DNA from: JBLHKE01 sp047619485
Lineage (GTDB): Bacteria; Verrucomicrobiota; Verrucomicrobiia; Verrucomicrobiales; DEV007
DNA: 17,178 bases
Assembly (NCBI GenBank): GCA_047619485.1
Contig: JBLHKE010000066.1
Span: forward strand, 1-17,178
Reading direction: 5' to 3'
Shown here: in pieces, positions 1-8,721 of the stretch
How positions within the stretch are numbered: the first letter of the stretch is position 1
Layout of the letters: each line of letters begins with the position of its first letter
Position numbers and translations under genes: made by a program
Notes under the pieces: generated by a model
What the model saw: the letters and a program-made list of their open reading frames with translations, nothing else
Told to the model about the DNA's origin: nothing
The model's database searches: none

Positions 1-31
1 GCTTGGCAGCCCGCCGGTATAAGGTAGGCTA

Positions 32-1423
32 GTGAGCATGAAGACACGAAAATTGTTGAGGGGAGTGCTGGCGTTGAACGTCGTTTTTGCGATCGGTGGT
101 CTATTGGTGGCAGAAGCGGTGCCCGAGCCATTGGCGCTGGATCCCCTGATGGGCGGCAAGGTGGTCTGGGAGATGAGCGATGATGATTTCGCCAAAAAAT
201 ACATCAAAGAGGACACCTTTGGCAGCTTCGAGTGGGTTTCTTCGGCGAAGGCCAGTGCGCGCTTGCAGCACCTGAGCAACTGGAAATGGACATCGTCGAA
301 CCCGAAGGAGGAGAGCCGCTCGCTCGCCCCGACGATCGGTCTCGGTGAGCATGAGGTCGGCGAGGTATTGGTGCGATTTACGGACAACAGGGTCAGGCGC
401 GTTGAGATGTCGATATACAACCGTGGCGACGACGGCGTGATCGATCAGCACATCTACCTAGAGCGACTTAAAAAGATTTCGGGATTCCTCGATGCGAACT
501 TAGAGGTACGCAAAACGTCGGACAAGGCATCGGGTAGCTCCACGGTTCACAGCTTATTGTGGAAGACCGAGCAGAGCCACTACCTGCTCGAATACAGCTA
601 CAACAAGAGGAGCCGCAACTCAGCCTTCCGCCCGGAGTTCATCATCCTGAAAATCGCGCCAAGCGCGGTGGTCGGCCGGATCGGCGGACACGAGAAGAAG
701 ATGAAATCGCGGGGGGATCTCGAGAAGGAAGTCGTCAAGGAGGAGAACGGCGACGTGATCATCAAGACGGTGCCGATGGTCGACCAGGGGCAGAAAGGCT
801 ACTGCGCGGTCGCCTCAGCCGAGCGCGTGATGCGCTACTATGGGGTCGACGTCAACCAGCACGAGATGGCACAAATTTCCAACACCACGTCACGTGGCAC
901 CAGCGGCAAGGAGATGAGCGAGGCGCTCGCGTCGGCAGCTGGAAAATACCACACTAGGGTGCTGACCCTGTTCGAATTCAGCTACGAGGACCGGAAGGGA
1001 TGGAAGGAGATGGAGAAAGTGGCGAAGTCCTACAACCGGCTGGCGAAGAAGGCCAAAAAGAAGGAGTTCGATATCGAGAAATACTGGGTGCCGATCGGGC
1101 GGTTGCTCTCGGAGGGCGACCCGGAGTTGCTCAAGGAGGTTCGTGCGAACGGGGTGAAATACGATCGCTTCCAGTCGAAGGTTCACAGCTACATCGACGA
1201 TGGCGTGCCACTCCTGTGGGCGCTCTACCTGGGCGTCTTCAAAGAAGAAGGACTGCCACAATCTGGTGGTGGGCACATGCGTCTGATCATCGGTTACAAC
1301 AAGGGGAGCCGGGAGTTGATCTACACGGATTCATGGGGCGCTGGACACGAGCTGAAACGCATGAAGATGGACGAGGCCTACACGATGACGATGCAGTTGA
1401 CCGTCCTCCAACCAGCGAATTAA
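32..1423 (+). CDS. Secreted C39-like (papain-fold) cysteine peptidase
   Basis: The protein has 463 residues. The N-terminus is a signal peptide: basic MKTRK, a hydrophobic stretch at about residues 9-27, then AEA-V near 29. Residues about 40-235 match no domain I recognise. The C-terminal part looks like a C39-like or papain-fold peptidase: Q252 followed by C258 in 'QGQKGYCAVAS' (oxyanion Gln and nucleophilic Cys), H415 in 'GGGHMRLIIGY', and D433 in 'TDSWG', which resembles the papain-family 'NSWG' turn. A full Cys-His-Asp triad is therefore visible. Two starts are possible, GTG at 32 or ATG at 38. I keep GTG because AAGG at 21-24 sits 7 nt before it, but the choice does not affect the mature protein. 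No ABC transporter lies nearby, so this is not a bacteriocin-export C39 domain. Substrate is unknown; it probably acts in the periplasm or outside the cell. The gene downstream starts 15 nt after the stop and is probably cotranscribed. Confidence 0.8.
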   Translation: MSMKTRKLLRGVLALNVVFAIGGLLVAEAVPEPLALDPLMGGKVVWEMSDDDFAKKYIKEDTFGSFEWVSSAKASARLQHLSNWKWTSSNPKEESRSLAPTIGLGEHEVGEVLVRFTDNRVRRVEMSIYNRGDDGVIDQHIYLERLKKISGFLDANLEVRKTSDKASGSSTVHSLLWKTEQSHYLLEYSYNKRSRNSAFRPEFIILKIAPSAVVGRIGGHEKKMKSRGDLEKEVVKEENGDVIIKTVPMVDQGQKGYCAVASAERVMRYYGVDVNQHEMAQISNTTSRGTSGKEMSEALASAAGKYHTRVLTLFEFSYEDRKGWKEMEKVAKSYNRLAKKAKKKEFDIEKYWVPIGRLLSEGDPELLKEVRANGVKYDRFQSKVHSYIDDGVPLLWALYLGVFKEEGLPQSGGGHMRLIIGYNKGSRELIYTDSWGAGHELKRMKMDEAYTMTMQLTVLQPAN

Positions 1424-1438
1424 AAGCGGAGCCAAGTT

Positions 1439-2749
1439 ATGTCAGTCCGAATTCAGAGATCCTGTGCCACCTTCGTTATTCTGGCCTGGCTAGGTATCTG
1501 CGGAGCCATTGCTGCGCAGGAGTTTTCGTCAGGAGACGAGGAAGAGGCGATGGCGTTGATCGTCAAGCTCGAGGGGGAGACTTTTATCGAGCGCGAGGCT
1601 GCGATGACGGCGCTGGAGAAGCTGCCGGCGAGCTCCCTGCCGTGGCTTGGCGAAATGTTAGAACTCACGGGTGCCAAGGACGTCGAACTGAGGAGCCGCC
1701 TGAAATCGATTTTACGCACGCTGAAGAAACGTGTGGCGGAGAAGGGGCTCATCGAGGGCACCCATGTGAAGATCGATTTGGAGGCAGCGCGGCCTGAGGA
1801 TGTGTTAGAGGCGTTGGAGGAGCAGGTGGGCTCCGCGTTCACGAATCGCCAAGATCTACGCGGATGGATGAATGGGGAGAAGAGGAAATTCACTTTTGAG
1901 GGCTCATTTTGGGAGGCCGTCGATGCGTTGATGGAGGAGTTTCCTCAGCAGGAGGCTGAGCGTGAGGCGCTGAGCGATAGCAGCTACCGGATGGTGCGGT
2001 GGCGGTCTGCTGATTTTAAGGCGGCGGCTCAATCAGGCGTCAGCAACGGGATTGTCCGACTTCGCCATGCGCGCATGGCGTTGGAAAACAATAACGGAAA
2101 AGACTACCTGGTGGTGACCTTGGTTCCTTCCGTTGAGCCTTGCTATCAGGTCGAGGGGCTTGAGCTGACCTTGAAGGGGCTCGCACTGGAGGACGGCACG
2201 ATGCTGAAGCCGGAGACAAAATCGAAGCTCTGGCAATCGGGTTCGAATGGTTCGCAGTTCAGTCCGGCAGGCACGTTTACCTGGATCTTCCCATTGGAAA
2301 AAGGGGTCGCACTCCGCGGGACGGCTGGGATCGAGGCGGCTGCCAAAGTGAGTGTCCGCAGGTTGATCTGGTCGGAGGTAGGCCTTCCGCAGGATTTGAA
2401 TGATCCGGTCGAGATCAATGGGAATGTCGAACTGCAGGTTTTGGAGCGCGAGGAGGGGACCTTGAAGGTGCAGTTCGAGGGCAAGGGCAGTGAACCCGCG
2501 GCCTTCGATGACTATCAGCTCCGCCAAGAGGCCTACCAGATTCTCGACAAAGATGGGAAGCGGCTGGACTTCCAGGTGCGCAGCACCTCCAGTGGGGGAG
2601 GTGGCAATAGCTGGAGGAATTCCTACGGAGGAAAAATCGACGGCGAGCCTGCCAGACTCAAGGCGCACCTGCCTAGTGGCCTACAGGAGGTCGAACTGAA
2701 GTTTGATTTGTCCGATCTACCGATGCCGGGATCGAGCCTGGTAGAGTGA
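1439..2749 (+). CDS. Secreted protein with HEAT-like and STN-like segments, function unknown
   Basis: The protein has 436 residues and I do not recognise a named family over its full length. Residues 1-26 form a signal peptide ending AIAA-Q. Residues about 37-98 are helical, with the pattern of a HEAT-like unit ('EREAAMTALEKL', then 'DVELRSRLKSILRTL'), as often seen in secreted Planctomycetes/Verrucomicrobia proteins. Residues about 107-175 ('KIDLEAARPEDVLEALEEQ' onward) resemble the small beta-alpha STN-type fold. The remainder, about 200-436, is beta-rich with no clear motif and contains a Gly/Ser patch near residue 390. ATG at 1439 follows the preceding peptidase stop by 15 nt with only a weak purine stretch upstream, so translation may depend on the upstream gene. 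It runs convergently into yaaA, with 16 nt between the stops. Role as partner or substrate of the peptidase is only a guess from adjacency. Confidence 0.7.
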   Translation: MSVRIQRSCATFVILAWLGICGAIAAQEFSSGDEEEAMALIVKLEGETFIEREAAMTALEKLPASSLPWLGEMLELTGAKDVELRSRLKSILRTLKKRVAEKGLIEGTHVKIDLEAARPEDVLEALEEQVGSAFTNRQDLRGWMNGEKRKFTFEGSFWEAVDALMEEFPQQEAEREALSDSSYRMVRWRSADFKAAAQSGVSNGIVRLRHARMALENNNGKDYLVVTLVPSVEPCYQVEGLELTLKGLALEDGTMLKPETKSKLWQSGSNGSQFSPAGTFTWIFPLEKGVALRGTAGIEAAAKVSVRRLIWSEVGLPQDLNDPVEINGNVELQVLEREEGTLKVQFEGKGSEPAAFDDYQLRQEAYQILDKDGKRLDFQVRSTSSGGGGNSWRNSYGGKIDGEPARLKAHLPSGLQEVELKFDLSDLPMPGSSLVE

Positions 2750-2765
2750 TTGGTGCCCGGTCGCG

Positions 2766-3551
2766 CTACTTCTTCGGTTCCTGCTCGGGGCGCACGAAAG
2801 TGTATTCACTATCGCTCGAGAGCGACTTGTCGAACTTGTAGCCTGCGACCGAGAACCGCTTGAGCTTCGTCGGGTCAGTGATGCGCTTGCGGATGATGTA
2901 GTTGGCCATCATGCCGCGGGCGCGCTTGGCGAAGAAGCTGATGATCTTCACCTTGCCGTTTTTTGTGTCTTTAAAAATCGGGGTCACGATAGGTACCTCC
3001 AGGTTGTCGGGGATGACCGAGCCGAAATACTCGTTGGAGGCGAGGTTGACGAGCGCCTTCGATTCCGCGGCGGCGATCGCTTCGCTGAGGGCGGCGGTCA
3101 CCTTGTTCCCCCAGAATTCGTAAAGGTTCTTGCCGCGTTTGTTGGCAAGTTTCGTGCCCATCTCGAGCCGGTAGGGCTGCATCAGGTCGAGCGGGCGCAG
3201 GACGCCGTAGAGGCCACTGAGGATCCGCAGGTGCCCCTGGGCGAATTCGAAGTCCTCGTCGCTGAACTTGTCGGTCTCGATGTCTGTGTAGACGTCTCCC
3301 TTGAAGGCGAGCAGGCTCTGTTTGGCATTTTTTGGGGAAAATGGCTGCTTCCAGGTCTGGAAGCGCTCGGCGTTGAGTTCGGCAAGTTTCGGGCTGATTC
3401 CCATCAACTCTGCGATCTCTCCCTTTGACAGTTTCTTCAGTTGGGAGACCAGAGTTTTCGAGTCGCTGAGAAACTCTGGCGTGGTGTGTTTCTCGGTGAA
3501 CTCCTGCTGGCAGAAGTCGAGGGTCTTGGCTGGCGAGATGACGGTGATCAT
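2766..3551 (-). CDS. yaaA: Peroxide stress response protein YaaA (DUF328/UPF0246)
   Basis: The protein has 261 residues, the usual length for YaaA. The N-terminus 'MITVISPAKTLDF' is the family signature. Further conserved blocks are 'GLYGVLRPLDLMQPYRLEMG' near residues 110-130, 'NLYEFWG', 'NLASNEYF' and the basic 'FFAKRARGMMANYIIRKRI' near the C-terminus. In E. coli YaaA is induced by peroxide through OxyR and limits DNA and protein damage by lowering free iron; it binds DNA. It is cytosolic. ATG at 3551 is fixed by the conserved N-terminus. There is no clear Shine-Dalgarno site; a run of seven A lies directly upstream of the ATG. The gene diverges from htpG over 87 nt and converges with the gene at 1439-2749. 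Confidence 0.95.
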   Translation of the reverse strand: MITVISPAKTLDFCQQEFTEKHTTPEFLSDSKTLVSQLKKLSKGEIAELMGISPKLAELNAERFQTWKQPFSPKNAKQSLLAFKGDVYTDIETDKFSDEDFEFAQGHLRILSGLYGVLRPLDLMQPYRLEMGTKLANKRGKNLYEFWGNKVTAALSEAIAAAESKALVNLASNEYFGSVIPDNLEVPIVTPIFKDTKNGKVKIISFFAKRARGMMANYIIRKRITDPTKLKRFSVAGYKFDKSLSSDSEYTFVRPEQEPKK

Positions 3552-3638
3552 TTTTTTCGGTTGAGGTTCGGGGGATCTGGGTATTTTGCACGCTGCCCAG
3601 ACGATCTTGGGGCTAGAAATTCAGAGAAAACTACGATT
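3552..3638. promoter_or_regulatory. Shared upstream region of yaaA and htpG
   Basis: This 87-nt gap between two divergent stress genes must hold both promoters if they are transcribed from their own starts. On the plus strand TTGAGG (3561-3566) and TATTTT (3582-3587) are separated by 15 nt, a weak sigma70-like candidate for htpG. I see no convincing match for yaaA. No CIRCE element (TTAGCACTC-N9-GAGTGCTAA) is present. Confidence 0.3.
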
Positions 3639-5492
3639 ATGGAAACCAAAGAGAAACATTCGTTTGAAGCAGAAGTCCAGCAGCTGTTGGACATCGTGAT
3701 CAACTCGCTCTACACAGACAAGGAAATCTTCGTCCGTGAGCTGGTATCGAACGCATCTGACTCGCTGGAGAAGTTGCGCCACCTACAGCTGACCGAGAAG
3801 GATGTCTACGAAGCCGACAAGGAGTTGGAGGTGCGCATCGAGCTCGATGAGGAGGCCAAAACGATCACGATTACCGATACCGGAATCGGCATGACGCGTG
3901 AGGAATTGCAGGAGAACCTAGGGACGATCGCACATTCGGGGTCGAAGAAATTTTTCGAGGCGATGACGGAAGATGGGAAGAAAGAGGCGAACCTCATTGG
4001 CCAGTTCGGCGTCGGCTTCTACTCCGCTTTCATGGTGAGCGATGATGTGGAGGTCTACACCCACTCGTGGCGCGGGGATGGCGAGAGCCTGAAGTGGACG
4101 AGCGACGGCAAGACCGGGTATGAGATCGAGGAGGCCGAGGAGCAGCCGCGCGGTGCTAAGATGGTGATCAAGCTCAAGGAGGGGCAAGAGGAATACGCGA
4201 CCGAGCATCGGGTGAAGGCGCTGCTGGAGCGCTACTCGAATTTTGTGCCGTTCCCGATCCTACTTAATGGCGAGCGCGTCAACAAGGTCGAGGCGTTGTG
4301 GTTGAAGAACAAGAAAGAGATCAGCGAGGAACAGTATGAGGAGTTCTACAAGTTCACTGCCAACGCTTTTGACAAGCCGCGCCTGACGATGCATTTCGCT
4401 GCAGATGCGCCGATTGCGATCAACGCCTTGCTCTTCGTCCCGCAGGACAATCCGGAGCGGCCCGGCATGGGGCAGGTCGACCCTGGTGTCTCGCTCTATT
4501 GTAAGAAGGTGCTGATCGATGCGGAGCCGAAAGGTCTGCTGCCCGAGTGGCTGCGATTTCTCAAAGGGGTGATCGACAGTGCGGATCTACCGTTGAACAT
4601 CTCGCGCGAGACCATGCAGGATAGCGCGCTGGTGCAGAAACTGAACCGCCTGCTTACCAAGCGCTTTATCAAGTTCCTCGAGGGGACGGCAAAGTCGGAG
4701 GAAGGCGTGTACGCGGAGTTCTACGATAAATTCAGCCGTTACCTCAAGGAGGGCGTGGCGATGGACTTCACCCACAAAGATCAGCTGGTAAAGCTGCTGC
4801 GCTTTGATTCATCGATGGCGGAAGACGGCAAGCTGGCAGGGTTGGATGACTATTTGGCGCGTGCGAAAGAAGGCCAGGAGGAGATTTATTACATCCTCGC
4901 GCCGAGTCGTGATGCGGTGGAGACGGGTCCCTACCTCGAGGCGTTCAAGGCGCGCGGGCTGGAGGTGATTTATATGTATGACGCGATCGACGAGTATGTG
5001 ATTGGCGCCTTGCCGGAGTACGAGGGCAAGAAGCTAGTGCCGATCGATCGCGCGGACATTGAGTTGGATGAGGTGGCGGATGATCCGTCCGAGGAGAAAG
5101 TTGAGAAGATGGAAGAGGGAAAGGTCACCGAGCTTACCAAGTGGCTGAAGGAGAAGCTAGGCGACAAGGTCGGAGAGGTGAAAGAGAGCACGCGCCTGGT
5201 GGACAGCCCGGCGATGGCGACGACGCCTCAGGATGCGATGAGCCCCCAGATGCGCCAGATGATGAAGCAGATGAACCCGGATGGGGAACTCGAAGAGCCG
5301 AAGGTAACGCTGGAGATCAACTCGAAGCACGCCTTGATCAAGAAGCTGGCCGCGGCGCGTGAGTCGAAGCCGGAGTTCGCGGATTTGATCGCGGCGCAGA
5401 TCTATGACAATGCGATGATCGCGGCTGGCCTGCTCGAGGATGGCAAGGAAATGGTGGCGCGGATGTACAAGATCATGGAGGACGCGCTGTAG
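3639..5492 (+). CDS. htpG: Molecular chaperone HtpG (Hsp90)
   Basis: The protein has 617 residues from the ATG at 3639, close to the E. coli length of 624. It is the cytosolic bacterial Hsp90, an ATP-dependent dimeric chaperone. The GHKL ATPase domain is intact: E34 (catalytic) and N38 in 'RELVSNASD', D80 in 'DTGIGMT', the lid 'GTIAHSGSKKF' near 95-105 and 'GQFGVGFYSAF' near 121-130. The middle domain holds 'LPLNISRE' with N320 and R323, the region whose Arg contacts ATP phosphate. The dimerisation domain follows; its linker (about 540-560) is Met/Gln-rich ('MSPQMRQMMKQM'). The reading frame stays open upstream to 3441, but those 66 codons overlap yaaA and match nothing, and the family N-terminus begins at 3639. 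No strong ribosome-binding site is seen. Confidence 0.97.
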   Translation: METKEKHSFEAEVQQLLDIVINSLYTDKEIFVRELVSNASDSLEKLRHLQLTEKDVYEADKELEVRIELDEEAKTITITDTGIGMTREELQENLGTIAHSGSKKFFEAMTEDGKKEANLIGQFGVGFYSAFMVSDDVEVYTHSWRGDGESLKWTSDGKTGYEIEEAEEQPRGAKMVIKLKEGQEEYATEHRVKALLERYSNFVPFPILLNGERVNKVEALWLKNKKEISEEQYEEFYKFTANAFDKPRLTMHFAADAPIAINALLFVPQDNPERPGMGQVDPGVSLYCKKVLIDAEPKGLLPEWLRFLKGVIDSADLPLNISRETMQDSALVQKLNRLLTKRFIKFLEGTAKSEEGVYAEFYDKFSRYLKEGVAMDFTHKDQLVKLLRFDSSMAEDGKLAGLDDYLARAKEGQEEIYYILAPSRDAVETGPYLEAFKARGLEVIYMYDAIDEYVIGALPEYEGKKLVPIDRADIELDEVADDPSEEKVEKMEEGKVTELTKWLKEKLGDKVGEVKESTRLVDSPAMATTPQDAMSPQMRQMMKQMNPDGELEEPKVTLEINSKHALIKKLAAARESKPEFADLIAAQIYDNAMIAAGLLEDGKEMVARMYKIMEDAL

Positions 5493-5542
5493 GGGGAGAG
5501 CGGTGGGCGGACGCCCTAGTATGGCTGGTCTTGATCTGCGTA

Positions 5543-5566
5543 AAAGCGGGCACTTCTGCCCGCTTT
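5543..5566. terminator. Perfect stem-loop after htpG, possible bidirectional terminator
   Basis: A 10-bp perfect stem (AAAGCGGGCA / TGCCCGCTTT) closes a 4-nt CTTC loop, 50 nt past the htpG stop and 92 nt before the stop of the opposing gene at 5659. The A/T ends of the stem give only a short U run on either strand, so it is not a textbook intrinsic terminator. Its place between convergent genes favours that role. Confidence 0.5.
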
Positions 5567-5589
5567 GCGAAGGAAAGCGCCGTGGGCTT

Positions 5590-5620
5590 CCCAATGGGGC
5601 ATCTACTTTTGCCCTTTGGG
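5590..5620. repeat. Second imperfect stem-loop downstream of htpG
   Basis: CCCAA(T)GGGGCA at 5590-5601 can pair with TGCCCTTTGGG at 5610-5620 through an 8-nt loop. The stem is about 11 bp with one bulged T and one G-U pair. It lies 23 nt after the perfect hairpin. The pair could be a tandem terminator or part of a dispersed hairpin (REP-like) element; no second copy is present in this window to decide. Confidence 0.35.
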
Positions 5621-5658
5621 GCGTCGTGGTGCGGACAGGAGTGTCAGCGTTACTTTGA

Positions 5659-6660
5659 TTACGGCTTCGCCGGGAGCTTTTTCCACTTGGACTCCTGGGT
5701 GAGGGCGCGGGTGGTGAAGTGCCAGATGACTAGCTTCTTGCCGGTCCAGTAGTCCTCGTTTGCGTGGGCTGCGCGCATCAGGTTGACACGTGCGGTGTAG
5801 ACGCCAGAGGCATTGTTTGCCATCAGGTGGAGCTTGGTGCCGAAGGCGGCTTGTAGGTGGTCGGGCAGACCCGAGGCCGTGGCGTGCAGTTCGCCGCCGG
5901 TCGAGAAGACTTTCGAATGGCTGTCACCTAAGAGCAGGATCGAGCTGGCCTCATCATCGGCTTCGACCTGTTCGCCGTCAGCGCCGTTGACGGCGACGGC
6001 CGGGAGCGTCTCTTGTTTGTCGGGGGTGAGGTCACCTTTGAGGGTTAGTGGCTTCTCTTCGCCAGTGACGAACTGCGTGTCGGAGCTGATCGCCTTCGCC
6101 CAGTCGCTGTCTTTGTATTTATCGTGGACAAGCTTGGCGATGAGTTGCGTGGCGTAGGGGCTGTAGTGTGAGTCGGTTTTGCAGTAGAGCAGTTGATCTG
6201 GATTTTTCTTACGCTCGGCCTTGAAAACTTCCTCTAGATCGATGGTCTGCACTCCGGCGTCGCTGAGATTTTTCAGGAATGGCGCGAGGGCTGCAGGCGC
6301 ACCGGCAGGGTTGAATTTCTCCGGGTAGACGCTGGCCTTAGCTGGCACCGGGATGACTAGGAGCTCGACTCCGAGGGCTTTGAGCTGCTCGTGGTAGTCG
6401 ATGATAATCGGTGCGGGATCGACCTTGGCAGCGGTTCCCGAGTAATCGCCTGACCAGAAGTCGCCGGCGGCGAGGTGCTGGAGCTCCTTGTAGAAGAAGT
6501 ACCACTCGGGATCGGCACCGGGCACGCCGGTGTAGCCTTCGGCGCGCTCTTTCTCAGTAGCGACGGCACAGGCATTGGTGAACGGATTCTCCTCGTCCTG
6601 GGCGATGGTGGAACCGAGGAGGGCGGCGGCTGACAGGAGCGTGGTCGTGATGGTCTTCAT
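5659..6660 (-). CDS. Secreted AlgJ/AlgX-like SGNH acyltransferase-fold protein
   Basis: The protein has 333 residues with a signal peptide at 1-20 (LLGSTIA-Q). Near the N-terminus 'WYFFYKELQHLAAGDFW' (residues 53-69) resembles the 'GWLF...L.HL' block of alginate O-acetyltransferases AlgJ/AlgX. Two catalytic blocks of that SGNH family follow: 'KTDSHYSP' with D163 and H165, and 'LLLGDSHSK' with the nucleophile candidate Ser at 247 or 249. AlgX/AlgJ transfer acetyl groups to exported polysaccharide in the periplasm. A matching role here is family-based inference, and no MBOAT partner (AlgI type) is in the window. It is the last gene of a three-gene operon, starting 3 nt after the lipoprotein stop. 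A glycan esterase is the main alternative. Confidence 0.72.
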   Translation of the reverse strand: MKTITTTLLSAAALLGSTIAQDEENPFTNACAVATEKERAEGYTGVPGADPEWYFFYKELQHLAAGDFWSGDYSGTAAKVDPAPIIIDYHEQLKALGVELLVIPVPAKASVYPEKFNPAGAPAALAPFLKNLSDAGVQTIDLEEVFKAERKKNPDQLLYCKTDSHYSPYATQLIAKLVHDKYKDSDWAKAISSDTQFVTGEEKPLTLKGDLTPDKQETLPAVAVNGADGEQVEADDEASSILLLGDSHSKVFSTGGELHATASGLPDHLQAAFGTKLHLMANNASGVYTARVNLMRAAHANEDYWTGKKLVIWHFTTRALTQESKWKKLPAKP

Positions 6661-6663
6661 GTG

Positions 6664-8721
6664 TTACTTTAGGGGTTTCAGTGGGCTGACATCGTAGTAG
6701 AGCGGCAGTGAGATGGGAACTTGTTCAATGTCCACCTCCTCTGCCTGGCTGCTAAGTTCAGGATGTGCCGTTTGTGGCTCGATGATGAGGTCGTAGATTT
6801 TGCCGATTTCACGTGGCAGGCCCGGCACTGGCTCTAGATCGAGGATCGCCCAATGAGTGACCGCGACCTTCTCCAAACCGGGGTGATCGGTCTCATAGGC
6901 ATAGTAGACGAGACCCCGAACGTAGGGGTCGATACCTTCAAGCGTTGGCAGGTCACTCATCGCGACGAGTTTTCCTTTGATCTGAAGACGTTCGATTGGC
7001 TTAGTCTGATCGAGTTTTTCTTTGATCCGGGCGTAGTCGGCCGCGATTTCATCGGTGCTCAGGGCGCGGTTGTAGAAGGCGACATGCTCGAGCGTCCCAC
7101 CGAACCCTTTGCCGAAGACGAGGGGCTGTCCCTTTGGCCACGCTGAGGTGTCCTCGAGTCGTCTAGTCGTCGCTAGTTCGCCATTGATGTAGGCTTTCCA
7201 TTCCTTGTCGGTAGCGGTCACCGCTACGTGGGTGGGAACTCCGTTGGTGAGAGGCGGATCGATGGCCATGACCCCTCCCGCCACAAGGAAGTGCAAGTGG
7301 GAGTCCTTGAGGAAAACGACCTCTCCCGCGAGTGAGAACAGTTCGCCATTACCTGAGTCAGGCGAAACTAAAAACTGACAACTGTAGGCGCCGGTTTTGG
7401 CTGCTTGGTAGACGAGGGCATCACTTTCAAGAACAGGTTCGAAGGTTCCTCCGTCGAGCACCATCTCGTAGTTCGCGCCGTAACGTGCGAAGCCGCTTGG
7501 TTCGAGCCTGGTGACCTGGTTACTGCCATCGGGGGCGGTGAATTCATTTTTTGCTTTGATGTTCTCCCACTTGAAGAGGAGGCCGTCTGGATTGCTTGGC
7601 CATTTGGTCGTCTTCTTGGCAACGACAGGCGTTGGCGACTGCTTGGCGCTGCCAGCTTTGGATGTGCCCTCGATCCAGATGTCGGGGTAGATGTCAGCGA
7701 GTCCGTTCTTGCTGACCTGGAACCAGCTCTCGACCCGATCGAGTTCGGGAGAAAATTTCCCGAGGAAGATTTCGACCGGCTTGCCGCGTTTCTTCTTCCC
7801 GCTGGTGTGCGGTCCGCTGAGGGCGAAGAACCGGCGGTCATTGCCCCAGCGGGGGTGGTAGACCTCTTTGCCTTTGAGTGCTGGATGGTTGTTGACCGGG
7901 ATGGTGGCGGTTTGTTCCCCGGAGGCGTCGAACATGAGGAAGTTCTTGTGTGGGCCGTCGAACACCCACATGTCGTAGCTGTTGTCGGGGGCCATCGAGA
8001 CCCAGCAGCCGCTGGAGAGTTTCTCCCAATCATTTGTTTCGAGGTTGCCCATGCCAGCGGCAGGCCACGGGAAGAGTCCGGCGAAGCGTTTGCCGTCGGC
8101 GGAGATTGCGAACGAGTCGGTGCCCATCTGGGTTTTATCCCAGATCTTCTCCCGCTTGCTGGGGTCGTCGAGCGGGAAGCGGATGATGCGTTTGCAGATC
8201 GGGGCGGTGCCGCCCGCCAAGACGAAGTCGTCACCGGCGTAGATCCAGTATTTTCCGGTCTCGGGATCTTCCCAGACTTCCTGAGCATAACCTTTACCCA
8301 AAGTTCTCAAGCCACTGCCGTCGAAATTGACGATCTTGATGGTGACGTCGAATTTTCGCTTGCCGCCTTTATCAATTTTGACCTTGCGGGTGAAAACGAT
8401 CTGCTCACCGTCGGGGGTGATGATCGGGTAGGCATAGTTGGCGCTTTCTTCGAGGACTCTGTGTTCGCCACGTCCGTCGGTGGTGTCGATGGCCATCAGA
8501 TGGTGGTGGCGGCTGGTGCCCTGCTTGTCGACCTTGTCGGGGTTCTGATACTGCGTCCAGACAACCTTGGTGCGGGCACCTGTGAACTCGCGCAGTCCTT
8601 TCTCGTGGATGGTCGGCGGGTAGTTCTTGGCCTCGACCTTTTTACTATTTTTGTCGTCGTCACCGCCGGAGCAGGAAACGAAAAGGGCGGCGATGAGGAT
8701 GCGGGGGAGTTTTTTGATCAT
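6664..8721 (-). CDS. Lipoprotein with TolB-like propeller and LamG domain
   Basis: The protein has 685 residues. A type II signal peptide ends at C17 ('ALFVSC'), followed by an acidic/Asn-rich tether, so it is probably a lipoprotein. Residues about 45-340 carry WD40/PD40-like strands of a TolB-type beta-propeller ('ITPDGEQIVFTRK' near 101-113, 'FAISADGKRFAG' near 204-215, 'YHPRWGNDRRFFALSG' near 288-303). A Pro/Lys-rich linker (355-380) leads to a LamG/concanavalin A-like domain at about 405-570, with 'THVAVTATDKEWKAYINGE' and 'HVAFYNRALSTDEI', typical LamG end motifs. A further unassigned segment runs to 685. Such domains bind carbohydrate or protein; no catalytic residues are evident. Its start overlaps the upstream sulfotransferase stop as ATGA, so the two are translationally coupled. 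Confidence 0.78.
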   Translation of the reverse strand: MIKKLPRILIAALFVSCSGGDDDKNSKKVEAKNYPPTIHEKGLREFTGARTKVVWTQYQNPDKVDKQGTSRHHHLMAIDTTDGRGEHRVLEESANYAYPIITPDGEQIVFTRKVKIDKGGKRKFDVTIKIVNFDGSGLRTLGKGYAQEVWEDPETGKYWIYAGDDFVLAGGTAPICKRIIRFPLDDPSKREKIWDKTQMGTDSFAISADGKRFAGLFPWPAAGMGNLETNDWEKLSSGCWVSMAPDNSYDMWVFDGPHKNFLMFDASGEQTATIPVNNHPALKGKEVYHPRWGNDRRFFALSGPHTSGKKKRGKPVEIFLGKFSPELDRVESWFQVSKNGLADIYPDIWIEGTSKAGSAKQSPTPVVAKKTTKWPSNPDGLLFKWENIKAKNEFTAPDGSNQVTRLEPSGFARYGANYEMVLDGGTFEPVLESDALVYQAAKTGAYSCQFLVSPDSGNGELFSLAGEVVFLKDSHLHFLVAGGVMAIDPPLTNGVPTHVAVTATDKEWKAYINGELATTRRLEDTSAWPKGQPLVFGKGFGGTLEHVAFYNRALSTDEIAADYARIKEKLDQTKPIERLQIKGKLVAMSDLPTLEGIDPYVRGLVYYAYETDHPGLEKVAVTHWAILDLEPVPGLPREIGKIYDLIIEPQTAHPELSSQAEEVDIEQVPISLPLYYDVSPLKPLK

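Noticed and set aside
3441..3638. Longer htpG start
   Set aside because: The frame is open for 66 more codons, but these lie on top of yaaA, carry no conserved sequence, and the E34/N38/D80 numbering of HtpG fits exactly from ATG 3639.
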